Assembly (NCBI GenBank): GCA_046331225.1
Contig: JAXLRF010000016.1
Location: forward strand, 37,129-101,128
DNA: 64,000 nt
Source: VFMC01 sp046331225
GTDB taxonomy: Bacteria > Actinomycetota > Acidimicrobiia > Acidimicrobiales > Ilumatobacteraceae
Reading direction: 5' to 3'
Shown here: in pieces, positions 61,734 to 64,000 of the stretch
Layout of the letters: each line of letters begins with the position of its first letter
How positions within the stretch are numbered: the first letter of the stretch is position 1
Position numbers and translations under genes: made by a program
Notes under the pieces: generated by a model
Seen by the model: the letters and a program-made list of their open reading frames with translations, nothing else
Told to the model about the DNA's origin: nothing
Databases searched by the model: none

Positions 61734-63160
61734 CGTGGCGCTCCGTCGAGGCCGCGCTCGGCGCGGCGTTCGATCACCTCCGACGGCAGCGAGGCGATGT
61801 CACCACAGCCCATCGAGATGCACACGTCACCCTCACGCAGCTCGCCCGCGACGAAGTCGATCAGGTCGTGACGACGGGGCAGCCACACGAGCCGCGTGTT
61901 CGGGTGCGCGTCGAGCACGGCGTTGACCACCAGCTTGCCGGTGATGCCGGGAATCGGCGTCGTGCCGCTCGCGTAGATCTCGGTGAGCACCACCACGTCG
62001 GCGTCGACGAACGCGTCCGCGTAGTCCTGCCACATCAACGCCATCCGGTTGAAGCGGTTGGGCTGGAACACGGCGACCACCCGCCGCCAGCCGTCGCCGC
62101 TCGCACGCGCGGCGGCGAGCACCGCGGCGATCTCGGTGGGGATGTGGGCGTAGTCGTCGACCAGGGTCGCCCCGCCCGAGGTGCCGCGCACGTCGAACCG
62201 GCGGGCCACACCGCCGAACCGGGCCAGCGCGGCGGCCGCGCCGTCGAACGACACGCCGATCTCGAGCGCCATCGCCAGCGCGGCGGTCGCGTTGCGCACG
62301 TTGTGGATGCCGCGCAGGGGCAGGTCGATCACGCCGAGCCGCTCGCCGTGGCGTTCGACCGTGAAGGTGAACGAGCCCTTGCCCGGATGCACGTCGAGCG
62401 CACGCACGTGCGCGTCCTCTGCCGTGCCGTACGTGACGGCATCGTGCGCGACGGCGAGCCGGCGGCACACCGGGTCGTCGGCGCACAGCACCTTCGGTCC
62501 GGCGATCTGCGCGAGGTAGCGGTCGAAGCTCGCCTCGATCGCCTCGAACGAACCGAAGTGGTCGAGGTGGTCGACCTCGACGTTGGTGAGGATCGTGCCG
62601 TGCAACGGCAACTCGAGGTGCGTGCCGTCGCTCTCGTCGGCCTCGACGACGAACCACTCGCCACCGGTCCACTGCGCGCCGGTGCCGATGTCGGTGACGT
62701 CGCCGCCGATCACGAAGCTCGGATGCAGGCCGGCCTCGGCGAGGATCAGCATCAGCATCGACGAGGTGGTGGTCTTGCCGTGCGTGCCGGCCACGGCCAG
62801 TGAACGCGCCTGGGCGCAGATCGAGGCGAGCATGCCGGCACGGCGGAGCACGACCGTGCCCTCCTGCCGGGCCTGGTCGAGCTCGACGTTGCGCTCGGGC
62901 ACCGCCGTGCTGTACGTGACGGCGTCGCATCCCGCCACGTGCGAGCGCTGGTGCCCGACGTGCACGTCGACACCACCCGCGCGCAGACGATCGAGGATCG
63001 GCTTCTCGCGGATGTCGCTGCCGCTCACGGCGTGACCCATCTCGGCCAGCGCGACCGCGATCGCACTCATGCCCGGACCGCCGACGCCCACCACGTGCAG
63101 GCGTTGCGGCGTGCCGAGGTCGAGCGGTGGCACGGGGGTCGGCAGCGAGAACGTGCTCAC
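61730..63160 (-). CDS. murC: UDP-N-acetylmuramate--L-alanine ligase MurC
   Basis: MurC adds L-Ala to UDP-MurNAc. The 476-aa product has the N-terminal Rossmann part (LHVVGVGGPGMSAIAVALAEMGH), the ATP site AGTHGKTTTSSML, the metal-binding EADESDGTHLELP and the C-terminal ligase domain (VDDYAHIPTEIAAVLAAAR, FQPNRFNR). The GTG start at 63160 overlaps the murG stop (GTGA). It is part of murG-murC-murB-ftsQ. Confidence 0.97.
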   Translation of the reverse strand: MSTFSLPTPVPPLDLGTPQRLHVVGVGGPGMSAIAVALAEMGHAVSGSDIREKPILDRLRAGGVDVHVGHQRSHVAGCDAVTYSTAVPERNVELDQARQEGTVVLRRAGMLASICAQARSLAVAGTHGKTTTSSMLMLILAEAGLHPSFVIGGDVTDIGTGAQWTGGEWFVVEADESDGTHLELPLHGTILTNVEVDHLDHFGSFEAIEASFDRYLAQIAGPKVLCADDPVCRRLAVAHDAVTYGTAEDAHVRALDVHPGKGSFTFTVERHGERLGVIDLPLRGIHNVRNATAALAMALEIGVSFDGAAAALARFGGVARRFDVRGTSGGATLVDDYAHIPTEIAAVLAAARASGDGWRRVVAVFQPNRFNRMALMWQDYADAFVDADVVVLTEIYASGTTPIPGITGKLVVNAVLDAHPNTRLVWLPRRHDLIDFVAGELREGDVCISMGCGDIASLPSEVIERRAERGLDGAPR

Positions 63161-64000
63161 GAGCGCGTCACCTCGCCGGACGCGACCGCGTCGATCAGGC
63201 GGATGAGCGAATCCCCTCGGTGCCGCTCCCCCGCCGCGTACGCCGCCGACCCGAGCGCAGCCAGGCGGTCGGGGTGCGCGATCAGATCGCCCACCGCACC
63301 GGCGAGCGTGTCGACCGTGAGGTCACGCTCGTCGAGCAGCACGGCGGCACCGATGTCGCTGAGCGTGCGGGCGTTGTCGACCTGGTGGTTCTCGGCGGCC
63401 CCCGGCCAAGGCACCACGATGCCGGGCGTGCCCGTGGCGGCCAGCTCGGCGATCGTGCTCGCGCCGGCGCGCGTGATCATCAGGTCGCCGGCCGCGTAGA
63501 GCTGCGGCATCCGGTCCTCGTAGCCGATCACGCGATACATGATGCCTGCTGGACCGGGTCGCGAACCGGGCGCGTCGGCGAGCCACCGGTCACCCACCAC
63601 GTGGTGGACGTACACGTCGGAGCGATCGGACCAGTGATCGACCAGCCCGGCGACGGCATCGTTGATCGCCTTCGCGCCGAGCGAACCGCCGAACACGGTG
63701 ATGACGAACCGGTCGGCGGGCAGGTCGAGCGCCTCGCGGGCGGCCTGCCGGTCGCGGGCGCGGTCGACCGCGATGATCTCGGGCCGGATCGGGGCACCGG
63801 TGAGGTGTGCCCGCGGCAACGGGGAGTCGGGGAACGCAGCGGCCACCGCGGTGGCCCGACGGGCGGCGAGCTTCGACGCGAGCCCGGGCCGCAGGTCGTA
63901 GCTCACCACCACCACGGGGATGCCGGCGCGGAGCGCTGCGATGGTGGCCGGCATGCTGGCGTAGCCACCGACATTGACGACCACCTTCGGGCGCAGCTCG
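63157..64000 (-). CDS. murG: UDP-GlcNAc:undecaprenyl-PP-MurNAc-pentapeptide transferase MurG (N-terminus outside window)
   Basis: MurG makes lipid II from lipid I on the cytoplasmic face. About 281 C-terminal residues are present and the frame runs off the right edge, in frame, with no stop. Visible motifs are NVGGYASMPATIAA, the FGGSLGAKAIND glycine-rich loop that opens the C-domain, the VIGYEDRMPQLYAAGDLMITRAGASTIAEL UDP-GlcNAc site and VPWPGAAENHQVDNA. Part of the N-domain, with the first GGTGGH loop, lies beyond 64000. Confidence 0.96.
   Translation of the reverse strand, partial: ELRPKVVVNVGGYASMPATIAALRAGIPVVVVSYDLRPGLASKLAARRATAVAAAFPDSPLPRAHLTGAPIRPEIIAVDRARDRQAAREALDLPADRFVITVFGGSLGAKAINDAVAGLVDHWSDRSDVYVHHVVGDRWLADAPGSRPGPAGIMYRVIGYEDRMPQLYAAGDLMITRAGASTIAELAATGTPGIVVPWPGAAENHQVDNARTLSDIGAAVLLDERDLTVDTLAGAVGDLIAHPDRLAALGSAAYAAGERHRGDSLIRLIDAVASGEVTRS

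Overview
The window is high-GC chromosomal DNA, almost fully coding, from an actinobacterium. Supporting evidence: a mycothiol ligase (mshC), an F420:NADP oxidoreductase and a luciferase-like F420-type oxidoreductase, a PimA/PatA/PgsA-type phospholipid-mannoside gene set, an InhA-type enoyl reductase, a bacterial proteasome activator (Bpa), a translational-type T-box before ileS, and two gene blocks whose order is known from Mycobacterium and Streptomyces. An Acidimicrobiia (Ilumatobacter-like) source is my best guess; that is inference, not proof. I see no integrase, transposase, CRISPR array, rRNA or tRNA gene.

Layout. 0-1.5 kb: queA-tgt (queuosine), minus strand, tgt running off the left edge. 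1.5-6.2 kb, plus strand: a dienelactone hydrolase and an iron-uptake operon (FTR1 permease, an extra cupredoxin lipoprotein, EfeO, EfeB) behind a palindromic candidate operator. 6.3-14.6 kb, minus: ruvB-ruvA-ruvC, a beta-hydroxyacid dehydrogenase, 1-Cys peroxiredoxin, yebC, pdxT, pdxS, a DUF3048 lipoprotein and htpX. 14.6-25.3 kb: a lipid/oxidoreductase mix (thioesterase, thiolase, LemA, PimA-like glycosyltransferase, LLM oxidoreductase, PhyH dioxygenase, SDR, M20 peptidase, WS/DGAT, DinB-like protein, a 53-aa membrane protein). 25.4-25.7 kb: a non-coding array of four inverted-repeat units. 25.7-32.9 kb: PatA-like acyltransferase, PgsA-like synthase, HIT protein, RIO kinase with a short upstream ORF, thrS, PlsC. 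33-36.4 kb: mshC-npdG, divergent InhA-type reductase, an acidic/His-rich secreted protein. 36.6-42.3 kb: secreted M15 peptidase with C-terminal repeats, YyaL/DUF255 protein, nitroreductase, an unrecognised gene. 42.5-64 kb, nearly all minus: dnaE, bpa, phosphodiesterase-like gene, rluD, lspA, DksA-like gene, ileS, divIVA, sepF, yggS, pgeF, ftsZ, ftsQ, murB, murC, murG (the dcw cluster; murG runs off the right edge).

How they work together: the right-hand block makes peptidoglycan precursors and assembles the divisome (murG-murC-murB-ftsQ-ftsZ-sepF-divIVA) with many 1-8 bp stop/start overlaps that suggest translational coupling. The ruv-pdx-pimA-patA-pgsA-HIT-thrS genes keep the order of Mycobacterium tuberculosis Rv2592c-Rv2614c, spread out by inserted genes.

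Most notable non-coding signals: the alternating inverted-repeat array at 25430-25702; a dispersed ~54-bp hairpin present twice (24495-24549 and 38906-38959); a recurring TANNNT-N6/7-start arrangement that looks like leaderless transcription and that moves several start codons; the ileS T-box; and the operator upstream of the iron operon.
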